Source: Prostheceraeus crozeri | Lineage: Eukaryota > Platyhelminthes > Polycladida > Euryleptidae | Assembly: GCA_907163375.1 (NCBI GenBank) | Contig: CAJQUW010005333.1 | Location: 1-64,000 of the forward strand | DNA length: 64,000 nt | Reading direction: 5' to 3' | In this document: positions 22,206-35,413 of the stretch, one piece after another | How the letters are laid out: every line of letters starts with the position of its first letter | Numbering within the stretch: the stretch's first letter is position 1 | Program-made: the position numbers and the translations under genes | Notes under the pieces: model-generated | Databases searched by the model: none | What the model was told of the DNA's origin: nothing | The model's input: the letters and a program-made list of their open reading frames with translations, nothing else

Positions 22206-25200
22206 CACGTAATTCAAATCACTATTTTGATCACACAATTTTTGTAGCACATTGGAAGCAATTTACATATACCCGTGACAATTAATTGAATAGGATGCTA
22301 GATAGATGATGAAGATCTATTTCACTCGTCACAATGCACGTGGTGCCTTTGAAACAAATCTAAATATGCTAATAGATTTCATGACAGATTCGTACATTTT
22401 ATCTGAACGGTCTTTCTAAAAAGTACTTATAAATACTGCATAATAAATAGTACCGTTCAGGCACAAAGTTTTACTGAATTGTCAATAACCTGCAGATTAC
22501 CTATAGCAATGAAATGTAAAATATATTAGACATCTGCCTTGAATGTTGCGTAAGTAATTCAGATCAATTTTTGTTTACATGTTTGAATTTTATTCAGGAG
22601 CACTTTCGAGAATGATTGAGCACTCATGAACAGGCAATTGATCAATTGAGAAAGGCGGATATCATCGGTGAGACACGCCGACTTCAGCAGACACGCATCA
22701 CAACCCACCTACTAAATCAGACCGATGTCTGAAATTTCTTCACGTGAACACGCGCCATCATTCAAAAAACCTAAAATTCCCATGCGCACTAAGCACTTGC
22801 GAATACCAGGAAACATTATTGATCAAACAGTGCATATGACGTCACCAAACATTTTGAGGAATAGCACAAGCCTTACGAAAATCTGCCATTTAGATTTGTC
22901 ATATTCATAACTGTAATGATCTATATAGCTCAATTGCATGTCAATGACTAATGATTCACACAGTAGCTGATCGTCCTTTAGGACTGTCCCACCTAGCTTG
23001 TGTTGAATAATTCCATAGCCCATAAACCTGACAATTGTGAACTCTAATGAATGAACAATCCCGCAAATAATGACTAGGTCAAATAAGAAACGGAAAAATC
23101 AGTAACGGACGTTGCATCAACAGGATTAGATAATTACAGAGATGTATATAAACTATTTGTGGTTCATAGACATCCCTTATATCTATCATGCAAAAGCCGT
23201 TTTCTGTTGTGTAGTCTTCACACATGACAAAGAGATCATCAGATTCAACACTTCAGAAATATATCAGCAAATCAGTTAAGTGGAAGAGCGACCGACACTG
23301 GTTTCACATCTATTCCAAATAGATATTTGCATGTTTGTCTCTTGTAGATTTGTATACTAGTCTAAGTGGCATAAGTGCCATAAATGCAATGGCTTATACC
23401 CAATATTTTTTAAAAAATGTAAATTTGTATTTCAACCTTAAAGCTCCGGCGATTTTAGCATTCATTAGCAATGTGAATTAGTTGTGTGAATGATGTCCTT
23501 GAAGCGATGGACATATTAAAATTGGCTTAGAGGTGAATATAAATATGCATCTGGTGCTCTTGGTATGTTCTTTACAGATTCTAATTGTTTCTTTGATATG
23601 TTGACCTATAATCTACATAGTTGATGACAAACTTGCAAAATTAATATCTTAATTCTTCAGGACATGTACATTAAACCGCATAATTGCATCAGGATAATAA
23701 AAAAAACAAGACTTAACTGATGTAGCAGTCGCGGTAAAATGTCGCTGAGGGAATATGTTTCAATAAACAAATATATGCAATCTAGTGATGTGCGGTTCAA
23801 ACAGTTTCCTTAGCTACAATTGACCGTGTGTTTTAGTCGATTGATCGAATGTTCCAGATTTCCCCACTTGGTCGAAAGACCATTTATTTCTTCAAGGCGT
23901 GATTTGTCAATTTGCCAATGAATAGAAATGACATTCATTTCAGATGTCATAAGCTACAATGAGCATGGAATTGATAACCTCTAGAATAGACGAAGAATCA
24001 TTAGGTTAGAATCAGTCATTCATGCCCCAACAGCTTTCCTGGCTATGCCGCGACTTTTTGTCCATCTTCATTCCACAATCCTTATATATTTTCAAGTTAT
24101 TGGTTGGGAAGGGTCAAGATAAATATTGATGTTAACATAATGATGAATAGTATAAACATATTCATTCTGATAAAGAATTTTTTAGCTGCATTTGAAATTT
24201 GTTGACGCTGATTGTTGATTATGAATTTTCAAATAAATTTGGACTATACAGTTGCCAAAGAAATAGCTGGTACTGAATTCTGTCAGATTGCACGTCAGAG
24301 ACATGCATCAAGCAACGAGAATGAATGAAGTCAAGACATTCACAAAATCCTTATATAGGCTAAGTAATTTATTTCTTTTAGGCAATAAACGAACTAAAAA
24401 GAGATCAGACAGTATAGTAATAACATTTTGTGTTTAAATATGTGTTTTGGTCGACAAAGACATATAGTGCACAGAATTTCACCGAAAAGTTAAATCAGGA
24501 AAACTCGAGAGATTATTTGACAGAAGTTACAGGTGGACGTCCCGGTAGCTACAGGGTTATTACAATCATTTCTCTCAATGATTCAATTGATTTGCGGAAT
24601 TTACGGTAAATTCTGTTCGTGCAAATGTGTTGGAAGGAATGCAAATGATCATAGAATGCATTTAAACATCAAATTTAATTAGATTCCTGTCCACTACAGA
24701 TCAAGTTAAATTTGTTGTTTTGTCACTGTCTATTGACTAATACAAACATGAAATTGATGAATGATTCATTGTATTTGTGAATACTTCCCGCTGGTTTAAC
24801 AAGTCAACTAACATTGAACAGGAACCTCGAAAAGATCGGTGTCTTGTAACACCGCTGATAAATATAAGTTAAGTTCACGTGAGGTGATAGTTGATGTAGT
24901 ATACGGGATCCATTCATTCAATGGGCAGGGAGCAAGTTGTCCAGCGCGAACTAATTACATCAATTAGTGAACTATGAAAATGTCAGCTGCTGAAAAATAA
25001 TATAAGGTTGCAGATAGATTTTAACAATGGTTAGTTTATTAAGTATTGCGGAAAAATATTGATAAAATTTGAAAGATGGATACACGATTTTATGGTTTAA
25101 CCTCGCACCGTTGGGTTAAGTCGAAAATGTGCTTTTTTTGAAGCAATTTGTATTCGCAAATGCGCTTTACAGCAGTTTACGGTTTGCGCATTTCCAATAT

Positions 25201-28200
25201 GCTGTTGAAATACTTGTGATTCTGTCCCACTGGTTTGTCAAATAAAAAGCCTTTTTACAAAAGTACATCTGCAAATTTGCAAATACAATTTATGTTATTT
25301 GGTGAATTCGCCTGAATTAATTTGTTATTGTAATGAAATATGTCAATTGACTTCATGTTTGAGTATAGGTGTATGTGCTATGATCATGAGTGTACGTGCA
25401 TCAGTATACATGATTAAGCATAACACATTACTTATTAGTATTGGTCAATCAAACATTTGTCAGAAAATAATCCTGCTATTCTGAAACTGTGTGTAGGATT
25501 TTGTTTTTGCTGGTATTGATTTTATGCCAAGTCATTTTTCATTTGTTTACCATGAAATAGGAAAAAGATTTCGTAATTTAATGGATAAGTCAGAATTAAA
25601 TGAATGCCAATATTATTTGTTGAGTTGTACTCCAAAAGTAAACATGAATTAAAGATATATATATTTCTCGATGATTACATGAATATATCATAACAGCATA
25701 ATTCAAAAACTGGTAGTTTGATAACTTTCTACGGTTTTTTTGTCACCACCACAGAGATAAATTGCTTTGTGTGCGTGTTTGGGTCTAGAGATGGCATTTT
25801 TTAATACTGATGGTCATGCCAAGAACTAGTCCCGAGGGACAAGAAAATCCATTTTCCATTGAACTTTATGTAAATTCAAGTCTGAATTCTGACGAACTAG
25901 ATTGTCAACACCTCATTGAACGTACGCAGTCAGTAAATTTAGATCGTGAAGAGTCGAACGATGTGAATTATATTTCCATTTGACGAATTTATCACGGAGA
26001 AACATTGATTTAAGGATATATAGTGTTCACTTGGCAGACCTTCAGTCTTCAATGTGACAACGACAGGTCGTGTGTTCCTTAATAGATCTTAATTAAGAAG
26101 AATAAAATGTGCGAGACGCCCACAGTAAATTCATGCCTTAAGATGGTGAACGGTAAATTATTTTATCATAAGGATTCTACATTTAAAGAAAATGATGACA
26201 GGAACGAATTTTTGCAGAGCACACTGACAAGGTGTCGGTACCTAGCTATTATCAACCATCTCAATGTCACCATCATTAAGGTACCGTTGGCATGACAACA
26301 CGTGTCCATAACGTAATATTGTTGTCGGATTTCTATGTGGAGAATCCACGAAGTTTTGATTTGTCAATGCTTTAGAAATCGTCGTTGTCGCGACAACATC
26401 TCACATGTGATTATAAGGTCATTGGTGAATACCTACCATGTGTCAAATTTCAAGCTTCTCAGTAGAACCAATTCTCTGTAGATTGCAATTCTTATTGAAA
26501 ATGGAAACCATCTTGGTATGTGGTTTTTAACATCCTTCTACTAGGAGGATATTTTCAAATACAAATTGAATCCAAGAAGGAGCTGCAATCGGGTTTAATT
26601 CATTTTATGAATGTACATGTGCGATATTACTTGCTAACATTCCACGGCCGAATTTTTAAGTGACTTTTCCTTGAGATTTAGGCTGTAATAGTCACTGAAA
26701 TTTCGCAACAGTATCCGGGTAAGCATTCAGATAACTTTAATAAAAAAATGAAAATTGTTAAAAGCGATATTGCCGCGACAACTTATTAATTACTCAATAT
26801 TAGCTTTTGATGCCCGCGTTTTGTGCTTCAAGAATCACGGTTTATCGAAAAGGAAGAATTATGACATCTTTTGCTTGAAATCGGCCAAAAATCATCACGG
26901 CAAATTATGACTGCTGAAACGAGTTACCGATGAACTGATCGACCGCTGCCTTCACTTTTAGTTTATTTCATATGTCATTACTCATTGGTAGACTTTACAT
27001 ACATGAATGTCGGTGGTTCGTCTATATTTCGAGATTTTGCCATGTCGTAGCCACCAATAAAGTTGCATTTGAAAAGTACTTGGAATCTCCGCTTAGAACG
27101 GTTTAAAATATCAGCCCATATTCACAAATAACAGCTATTATTGATGATCAACAAATCCTATTGCCTATTATTTGATGCTTTGAGGGTGCCCTCCTATCCC
27201 TGCCGGTTTGGAAATATCTGTTTCGATTACAAATTGTCGGCAATCGCACAGAAGGAGGACCAGGGTCAAAAAATTGTCAGGTGCTTTCTTCAATGAACGA
27301 TGAAAAAGAAAAAAATGAACGCGTAATGAAATTAGATAAGCAATAGATCAAATATGGATTTTTGAGCGATGATACATCGTTGATTTTTTATTTATCCATT
27401 GAGGCATCGAAATGGAGAATTCTACTTTATCAAAAAATAATTACTGAGCCAGTTTTATCAAAAATTGCATACTGATATCCTTTCTCCTTTTTTAAATCAT
27501 GATTCTTGTGAACCCAACACGAGCATTTCATGTGAAAAGTGAGAATTATAACGTAAAGAATGAGCACCAGCCATACGATATAAAAATGCGTCAATTCAGT
27601 AGACTATGCGGTATAAGCAGTAAAAACATTTACAAAGGTTCTTAACGATTTATGAGAACGATATACCGATTTCCACTCATTTCTACGAGCAGCATGTATC
27701 AAAATAATGCTGAGAAGATACTCTTTCTCATCGCACTTAATTCATTATGATGCTATATTTGCTATTCATCTTGACCACGTTCTCACCTGCTCAAAATTCA
27801 GAAACATTTAGACCTGGAAGAAAATCGCAGTTTACAATTTTGTCCTCATATTCTGACATTTGACCATCTCCTCAACCTATAATTTTCTGTCATGTTGACA
27901 AGCAATGGATTGAATGATGAAAAATTCATTGGAACAAGAACAATTACTAAAAATCTAAGCAAAACATCTTTCCAATATATTTTTCTTTCAAGTCATCCTT
28001 AAATTGCCGAATATTTAATGTTGAGGATTTCTTAATTTCTACCATGGAATCATTTTCTCGTATGACAATCTGATTTTCTACTTCAAAGTCAGCCGGTTAC
28101 TTATTAACAAATCTTGTGGATTGTATTTCGAGAATGATCCTTGTGTTTGCGTTTCATAATAAATGCATGAAGATACTGCTCGCAATCATTCGTTTTGGCA

Positions 28201-28859
28201 ACCGATAATTGAAGTGTATTCATGTCCTCAACATATTTATTTAGTTAGGACTGTTTCTCAAAATTTTCGTATTTATCGTGACTGAGTTTACTTAGACAAA
28301 GAATATGAAGAAGCGATTTAGGTGCAAATCATGAGCAATTTGAGTTAAAAATTCTTTATGACTCATCAAAAGTCTAACATTATCGAGTCTAACATAATAA
28401 CATTTTGGAATTGGTGCAACCAATTTTGACATGATGTTACTGCGTAAAGCGCAGCATTTATGACTGACAAGGATTTTTGAAGTTTGAAGATATTTTGAAA
28501 TGATTTAATGTAAATAACTGAGCATTTCCATAAGACACTTGTTATCCACTTATTCATTTTCTGAAATTGGTCTGCTCAGCAAATCCATCTAAAAATATGT
28601 AGATTCAATATTGCTCCAATTCCTCATTATGTTTTTACTCTTGTATTGCTCTCTCCAATGTTTCATTATCGTATTCGCATTAGCAATATTCTTTTGCGTG
28701 ATGAATGGTAATATGAATTTAATTTCTTTGACTTTTCCGACATTTTCAGGTCGATGTTGCATGCATGTCACATACATTACTAATCGCCCGAGCTGAATGT
28801 ATTAGTCACCTTATATTAAATTACTATGCATGCTCAAAGTTAACTTACATCATCTCTTA
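22206..28859. other. Long AT-rich stretch with almost nothing recognisable
   Basis: 6.6 kb with no supported gene. The only repeat recognised is the MITE fragment near 24.0 kb. Open frames here are short and lack coding composition. Confidence 0.4.
23985..24080 (+). repeat. Fragment of the 8-kb MITE family, copy 3
   Basis: TTAGGTTAGAATCAGTCA, TTCATGCCCCAAC, ATGCCGCGAC and a following CATTCCA match the 3' half of the copies at 7988-8243 and 36816-37103. The termini are not recognisable, so this is a decayed or deleted copy. Confidence 0.5.
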
Positions 28860-28865
28860 TTTTAC

Positions 28866-29019
28866 AGAATTTAAAAAACCGTGTGTCTTTGTAGCCACTG
28901 CTGCGCTGCATCAGATGTACTCGCACGAGAAGTGTAGACGACCTCGCACCCTCTTCATTGGCCACGCTGACAGCACGAAAGGATTGCCAGTGAATCTGCT
29001 GTGTGACGAAGTCGAATGA
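28866..29019 (+). other. Possible coding exon or GC-richer remnant
   Basis: A splice-acceptor-like TCTTATTTTACAG is followed by an open frame reading EFKKPCVFVATAALHQMYSH, then RRPRTLFIGHADSTKGLPVN, to a stop at 29019. GC content is clearly higher than in the flanks. I recognise no family, and the minus strand is also open over much of it. It could be a terminal exon of a host gene whose other exons lie outside recognition, or a transposon scrap. Confidence 0.2.
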
Positions 29020-29143
29020 CATGCTGATATGCTGTCTCGCTACAATATGAATGCTGGTAGCATTCTGTCAATAATAATTATAGGACAAGAAGCTGTCGAT
29101 ATCACTTGGAGATGACTACTGCCTTCACCCGCATTCCTTTGTA

Positions 29144-29217
29144 CCGTCAGCGTGGCCTAGTGAAGAAGGTGCGAGCTCGTCTCCACCGCAGACTTCGGTT
29201 CGATTCCTGGGTCAGGC
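29144..29217 (+). mobile_element. tRNA-like head, probably of a SINE
   Basis: GTCAGCGTGGCCTAGTG resembles the acceptor and A-box part of the SINE at 8.8-9.0 kb. It is followed at the right distance by a B box, GGTTCGATTCC, with the flanking CTGGG. The T loop is convincing but the anticodon arm is not, so this is a tRNA-derived SINE or tRNA pseudogene rather than a functional tRNA. No clear SINE body follows. Confidence 0.55.
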
Positions 29218-30311
29218 GAGTGCGGTCAGGGAATCAATGGTGTTGATGACTTTTATTGACTTACTCGTTGACATTTTCTTTAGATGTTCAATATAATGCG
29301 ACACACCTTTGTTGTCAATCTTTGTAATCCTTTATCCCATTTTGCATTTATTTTCTACCACATGCATTAAAGAGGATTTCATATTTCTAGATCTTTTAGC
29401 AGCATATTTTATTGGCTGGGAAGCGATTATGTTTTATACCCTACCAATTATGATAAAGGAGAATTTCTCATTTTGCTGTAGAATTGGGGATCATGATTTA
29501 CCTGATTTTCTTTGGAATCAAATCGATTCATTTTGTCACTGCACTCATAACACAGATATAGTGTTATAATTGTTACAAGTGTTATAAAGTGTTGATTGGC
29601 TCCCGATCACCCTGTAGCTCTTATGAAAGCATGCCAATTTACAAGCTCTGTCATCCGACATCACATCTTCATCTACATGTACAATGGGAACTTCCTACGA
29701 AATAAGCTCACAAAACAGAACCCATAGATCTTCTTGACAAGCTTCTTGGCCTAGTCCCTTTGAAAGGAGAAATTCTCATTAACCTCGCAGTGTCAAAGTC
29801 ACTTTTCTAATTTCATCGAAGAGACACTTAACTCCCTTGTTGAAAATTGCTTGTCTATACGCTTTTGCATCAAGCTGTCTCTCCGCGGGAGGGTCATTTT
29901 CTCTTGCTTAATTCATTTAAATTGAAGAAATATCACGGCGGATGAATCATCAACTCTTCCAATTGATCAATCTTAGAGACAACGAGATTAGGTTCCTGTT
30001 ATTTGACGTGAAAATTCTACATTTCCAGGCGACCAATGTATAAGCCAAAAAAGAATATTTCTAATGAGCAAGCGCCTCGGTGAAATATGTAAATCACTAT
30101 TCAACGACCAACGCAGCTCCATCGATTACACATGCCTTTATTTGTTTCACTTTGTGCAAGTCTGGACAAAAAACTGATTGCTTTTTATAAACTGATCCAC
30201 CTGATATTAGGACAGGCGACCTGACTTGAAAGTGAGCCGTGACAAGCTTGACCTGGAAAATGATTTCCATTTATATAAAGAAATTTCTCCACATATCCGG
30301 CCTGAGTGTAG
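29218..30311. other. AT-rich sequence, no gene seen
   Basis: The stretch at 29309-29569 is open for 86 codons with a hydrophobic, low-complexity translation. Nothing supports it as a gene. Confidence 0.4.
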
Positions 30312-30745
30312 TGAAAATTATCAAGAAATTTCCGAAACATTTCCAATTTCTTAGATACAAATTTATCATTAACAGCGCGTCGTTTCGGCTTACGGCGTAC
30401 TCATGCGTGATTCAACTGTCAAGCTAAGAAAATCGCTACTCGCGTTCCGATAAATTAGTAAAATCAGCATGCCATAGATATTCATCAAGGTCAAGCAAAC
30501 GGCTAAAAGTGAATAGAATCAGTCTGTAAATATTGCTGTTATTATCTTTTTTAGCCGTTTGCATGACCTTGATGAATATCTATGGCATGTTGATTTTACT
30601 CGTTTATCTGAACACTGGTGGCGATTTTCTTAGCTTGACAGTTGAATCACGCATGAGTAAGGCGCAAACCGAAACGTCGCGCTGTTAAAAATAAATTTGC
30701 ATCCGAGAAATTAGAAATTTTTCGGAAATTTCTTTGGTAATTTTC
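30312..30745. repeat. Long inverted repeat, arms of about 197 bp, 40-bp loop
   Basis: The left arm runs from TGAAAATTATC to CAAACGGCTAAAA and the right arm from TTTTAGCCGTTTG to GGTAATTTTCA. The inner 43 bp (GCCATAGATATTCATCAAGG and onward) are nearly perfect, and the outer part is about 85 percent alike. Each arm carries a GAAACGNCGCGCTGTTAA-like motif with ACGCATGAGTA just before it. That spacing resembles the CUGAUGA...GAAA layout of hammerhead ribozymes in Penelope-like and retrozyme repeats, but the core is not canonical. It could be a palindromic terminal repeat of such an element or a MITE. Confidence 0.75.
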
Positions 30746-31605
30746 AATTTCCATTTACTTGTGAAGATGTGGAAGTCAATGAATTTGCGCATGATTATTG
30801 TCAGATATCTCGATACAAGTCACATGCTATGAAGGCTAAAGTGAATCCTCTCATCCTAGCTAGGTTTTACACATGTTCACGAATCATGCGAATTAGAAGG
30901 AGCCGTCTTCGCGATCTAGAAATAATGAGCCAAAATAATGCAACAATATATGCGCAAACTATCGAAGTCGAATAGCTTTCGCGTGTAAGAATATGTTCAA
31001 AAAGGCAGTACTCTCAAAATTATAGGTATCGGAAGGTAACTAGATTCAAGAAGATAAATCGATAGTACTAATTAATCTCGTTTGACTCTTTCATCTCCTA
31101 CTTTCACCAACGTTGAATATACATGTACCTATCGTTCGACTATCAACCACCTAAACGTTTATATTGCAGATCACTATTAGCTTATGATGACCTAATTCAA
31201 ATTCGTCAGGTTTGCAGAGAAAAAAGTCCGACATGAATGTATGTGCATTTTATTCGCAATGCGGCATGTCTCATATATGAAGGCGAGCTGGGATATCTAT
31301 GGGCTCATTATATTTTTCTGAAACGGCCTGGCTTTGCTTGAAAATGTGTGACAGAATTCAAATGTAACATTTTGGACATTTCAGAACGCAGGAAAATGCT
31401 TAAATTACAATTATTGCGTCAATTTTATTCGGACACACGAGATATCATGCTACTAACAAAATCCATCGGAGTCAACAGATCATTACCTCACACCAAACCT
31501 ACTCGGAGACTTTGACAGCTCATGTACTCTTCTACTTAGTGAATCGTTGAATTCTTGCAATCAAGTCACCTTTCCTTTAACCTACTTCATTTAAAAAACT
31601 TGCGA
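30746..31605. other. AT-rich sequence, no gene seen
   Basis: No supported feature. Confidence 0.4.
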
Positions 31606-31854
31606 TTCCAATGACGCCACAGATTCCAATTCACTATTCCTTTTACTGAACTCTTCCTATTTCACTGTTATATTTCAATTGTATCTCGCATCTTCTTACA
31701 ATACATCGAATTTGAGCGAATTGTATTTAAGCGGAAAAGACTTTTTGGCTCTAGTATTAAACAAACAATAAATGAAAAAAATATGACATTATTCTCTCAG
31801 ACCTCTCAGTAATAGGTCATTATTTTTCCTATCCTTTCCAATGACGCCACAGAT
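31606..31854 (+). repeat. Retroposed-looking repeat flanked by 19-bp direct repeats, copy 1
   Basis: TTCCAATGACGCCACAGAT occurs exactly at 31606-31624 and 31836-31854, bracketing 211 bp. The insert contains TTGTATTTAAGCGGAAAAGA, GGCTCTAGTATT and a CAATAAATGAAAAAAA tail, then TAGGTCATTATTTTTCCTATC. It resembles the 3' tail of a LINE (a CTCTTGTATT-AATAAATGAATGA type ending). A related copy lies at 34058-34248. Target duplications of this length are typical of target-primed reverse transcription. Confidence 0.65.
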
Positions 31855-33621
31855 GAATTTCCTACGTAATGTGACTTCGCCTACCGCATTTTCTACGCAT
31901 GCCTTTCTGTATGACCGCTTCTTTGAATATCATTGGAGGCAAAACACCTGTATTTACATTCATTATCAATTAACGTTAATTTATTCATTTACTATGAGTT
32001 GTCAAGTTGATAAAGATTGCAGTATGTTGTGCTTGTCGTACATTTTATCTACGGCATTACTTGAGTACCAAAACATTTGCCGACTCTATTTTTGTTTTAC
32101 TTTGTCAATAAAGCATTAGGAGCGGAACTGCACCTTCAGATTATTTACTTCAGACTGGCTGCTTCTTGGTTGTTAACTACATGTAAAAGGGGCTGATTCG
32201 TCCCTTTATACATTGTAGAAAATATGAGGTAGAAGATAACAAGCAATTCGCATGTACTCTCTCAGCTGGTGATCTTCATTTTCTCTTTTGAGTAGAATTA
32301 CTGCTTCAGTGATTTATTGTGATACTATTATGGTAAGGAGTCATCGTCAGACGAGCGAACACTTTTAAAAATCATCAAAGAATAACTGTTATGTTCTAGA
32401 GAGATTTGTGGTCTATAATATTTTTTCATCAATTCACTTTGCAATATTCAAATAGTCTCTGCTTTGACCGAAGCACTTTTTATATTTTTGACCATGAACT
32501 TCCTGTACTAACGCAAGCTGGCTTTCGCATCATAATGAGTGCTCAGAACTCATATATTCATTATCAGACCTCACGCAATATTCTAATAAGTCATGCCGAA
32601 TCACCTGTGAAATTTCAGTTGCTGTAAAGAACCTTCTTAAAATTTGGAGATTAATATAGCATATGAAATGATTTTTTAACATTATCCTGTTTGATATGCC
32701 GCCTGCTCTCTAGCATTTTGCCGACATTTTGATCTGGACTGCTTCCGAATGTCCTTGGGCTACCGCACAACAAAATAACGTAAAACTCAAATAAATGAAG
32801 GGATAACAAAATCACCAGCTTGAAACTGTTTGAATTATTCATGAATTCGGCTGTTGTTTAAATCACCGATTTTTTTAAAGCTTTCCGAGTTTCACTACTG
32901 AATATTGTCATCACAATTTGTAAAGTAATATAAGTATTAAAGTATACATGTACATCCAACTATTACATCATATTTGTTAATTATTATAAGTACTTACTCT
33001 TCCGTGAGGAAATGCCATAAATCTGCAGTAGATTCTTTATATCCAAAAAAATAGGAAACGTGAATACTGTGTATCTATGAAACTGAACAGTGCATAGCTG
33101 TGGCATTATCCCGCTGATTTCGGGAGATAAATATTGAGAATTCACAAGTATCAAAAGCTATGTATTCTCCAAGCTGAAGGTGAGGTGGGATAATTTGTAA
33201 TATTCTTGTTTCATAGTCCTCGCTGAATTTCATTGACTAAACTTGGTGTTTCGTAGTTCGAGTCGCATACAACTTAGTCGTATGCAGTTTTGCTCAACTA
33301 CAGATCTGTAAAGGGCATCATTCTGAAATGCTGTCTGAAAAAATGGCATCGTATTGATATTTTCCTTTGATTGTATTATTTCGAAACCAAGTTGCAGTAA
33401 GCTGTAAAATTCAATATTCAAATTATAGGTATAAAAATGCAGGACTAATTTAGACATTTGTATCTCAATATTGCGGAAAAGTTACAATATTTTCTGAAAA
33501 ATGTTCAGCTCTTTTCATCCTGTTTTTTATTTACTGAAGTTTACATGTGCCAACCATCTTTTACAACTGTGTAGAAAAATTTTCTTATTCTATTGTGTGA
33601 GATTGCGAAACCAGTGAGATC
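31855..33621. other. AT-rich sequence, no gene seen
   Basis: Open frames at 31841-32119 and 32406-32627 are of random composition. No feature supported. Confidence 0.4.
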
Positions 33622-34046
33622 ATTTTAAAATAAAAGCGACAAGTGTTGGTCGATCGATTTCATGTCATTATTGGACATATCTTCAGGACAAAGTTACAAT
33701 AAAGATAGAACCATTAAATATATCAATTGAGAACTTGTCAAAGCTAAAAGCAGCTAAAACTGATTGCAGCTAAAACTGTGGCTTTCAATGTCAAATGTTA
33801 AAACAATAAAATTGGACGCAATTTTACTGCAGTTTTAGTTGCAATTGTAAATGCAAATCAGTCCCTATTATATTGCATGGATTCAATTTCTTTGGTTTTA
33901 GACGCAATTGGCAAGAGTTCTTTTAGCTTTGACAAGTTCTCAATTGATGTATTTAATGGTTTTATCTTTATTGTAACTTTGTCCTGAAGATATGTCCAAT
34001 AATTACAGGAAATCGATCGACCAGCTTGTCGTTTTTATTTTAAAAT
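33622..34046. repeat. Fold-back MITE, arms of about 128 bp
   Basis: ATTTTAAAATAAAAGCGACA and the sequence that follows, through GACAAAGTTACAATAAAGAT to AAGCTAAAAG, is mirrored at 33920-34046 with about 90 percent identity. The 170-bp centre holds two GCAGCTAAAACTG words and one inverted GCAGTTTTAGTTGCAA, so it also folds on itself. No transposase is present. A flanking target duplication is not obvious. Confidence 0.8.
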
Positions 34047-34057
34047 TGTTCTATAGT

Positions 34058-34248
34058 ATTCCAATTCTCTTTACATTTCTATTCCTTTTACTTTACCAAT
34101 ATTCTCTTCCTATTTCATTGTAATATTCTACTTGCATCTAGTTTCTTCTTATAAAACACGGAATTGTATTTAAGCGGAAAAGACTTCTCAGCTCTTGTAT
34201 TGAAAAATAAATGAATGAAAGAAATTATACCTCTCTGTAGGTCATCAT
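34058..34248 (+). repeat. Repeat related to 31625-31835, copy 2
   Basis: Shares ATTCCAATTC, CTATTCCTTTTACT, CTCTTCCTATTTCA, TTGTATTTAAGCGGAAAAGA, CTCTTGTATTGAAAAATAAA and TAGGTCATCATTCTTCCTAT with copy 1, in the same orientation and 2.4 kb away. It adjoins the fold-back MITE. No flanking duplication was found for this copy. Confidence 0.65.
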
Positions 34249-35110
34249 TCTTCCTATCCTCTTTCATAGGCCACCTCCATAATGTGTATCTGAAAATAAG
34301 GAATCTATGTCTCAACTGTTTCTGGACAGTTTTCTTAAATGGAAGTCAACACCGATCAAATGAGGCGTTGCAGTTCCCTCAGGAGAGTCTGTCGAGGATA
34401 AATCACTCTAACGCACTCCAACACTTAGGAAACCAAATTCCAAATCACTGAGGAAAGTGTCTTCTCAAGACTCCAAAGATTCATGAAGTGATGACGAAAG
34501 TGTGTTAATTCTAACTCTTGAATTTGAAAGTGAGATGGAATGGAATGACAATTCAGAAGATGGATTGCTGTTGCTTTGAAAAGGAGCATCAGGGAAGTAT
34601 CTGAATTAACAAATTACCCCCTCAGAAGCGATTATGAAGAACAAAGTGATGACAGAAAATATTCCATAGAAATGGGTGACTTCTACAAGGAAGTATTGAC
34701 CGCATACAATGCACAACAATGCTAGAAAAATGTGTGCTCTCTAACTTGGGAAACTCTAACTAAAGATTTGATACCTGTGACAAAAATATATTCATTTCGA
34801 CATGAATATGTCTTCGCATCAACTAATCCAATCAATTGCCTGGAGGGCAGAGCCGAAAGACTGAGCAAGTTTCAGAGGTTCACTCAAAGCTTCGAAAGAT
34901 TTGTAGGGGATACTAAGTCATCACATCGGAAGGGACAAAGTTGATAGTTTCTTTTAGAAAATATTCCGAATCTGTAGAAACATAGTGCACTACCATCACT
35001 GTATTTTGTATAAATTGTATTTGACATGCAATTTATGATCACGGGGTCAAGTTTCGAGATCGGGGAGCTAGATTTGACAAATGCATGCATTTATCATGGC
35101 CCTGTGGTTA
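34249..35110. other. No supported gene; possibly decayed coding DNA
   Basis: Purine-rich with several medium open frames (34215-34451, 34732-34944). Composition hints at old coding DNA, but no family is recognisable. Confidence 0.3.
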
Positions 35111-35205
35111 TAGTCCGGCAGCTGGAGTGAGTTTCTGCAGGAAACGAGGCCGAAAATGAGGCTTTGATGTGCATGTACACCCTAACGCCTAATTGAATAG
35201 GATGG
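35111..35205 (+). mobile_element. Left arm of the TAGTCCGG fold-back MITE
   Basis: TAGTCCGGCAGCTGGAGTGA, then GAGGCCGAAAATGAGGC and GTACACCCTAACGCCTAATT, matches the terminus of the complete copy at 60579-60932. It is the inverted complement of 39262-39448. Only about 95 bp are present before the sequence becomes unrelated. Confidence 0.7.
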
Positions 35206-35271
35206 GGTGATAAGTTGTGATTTCATTTCTTTTTTATCACACTTATTACATTGATTATTTTGCCACACTGA

Positions 35272-35413
35272 TGTGGTATTTCTGCGTTTACCAATACCAC
35301 ATGTCATTTCAGATCATGTCACAAATAATTTATCACATTGATGTAGAACATCCTGTCTTTCTACATCAATGATCTATCACTCAAGCGAAAGATAGTCGTC
35401 GTTACTATCTTTC
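35272..35413. repeat. Three consecutive perfect hairpins
   Basis: TGTGGTATT with AATACCACA (9-bp stem, 35272-35301), ATTGATGTAGAA with TTCTACATCAAT (12 bp, 35337-35370) and GAAAGATAGT with ACTATCTTTC (10 bp, 35387-35413). Their loops are 12, 10 and 7 bases. Three exact stems of different sequence within 142 bp is unusual in random AT-rich DNA. Function unknown. Confidence 0.85.
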
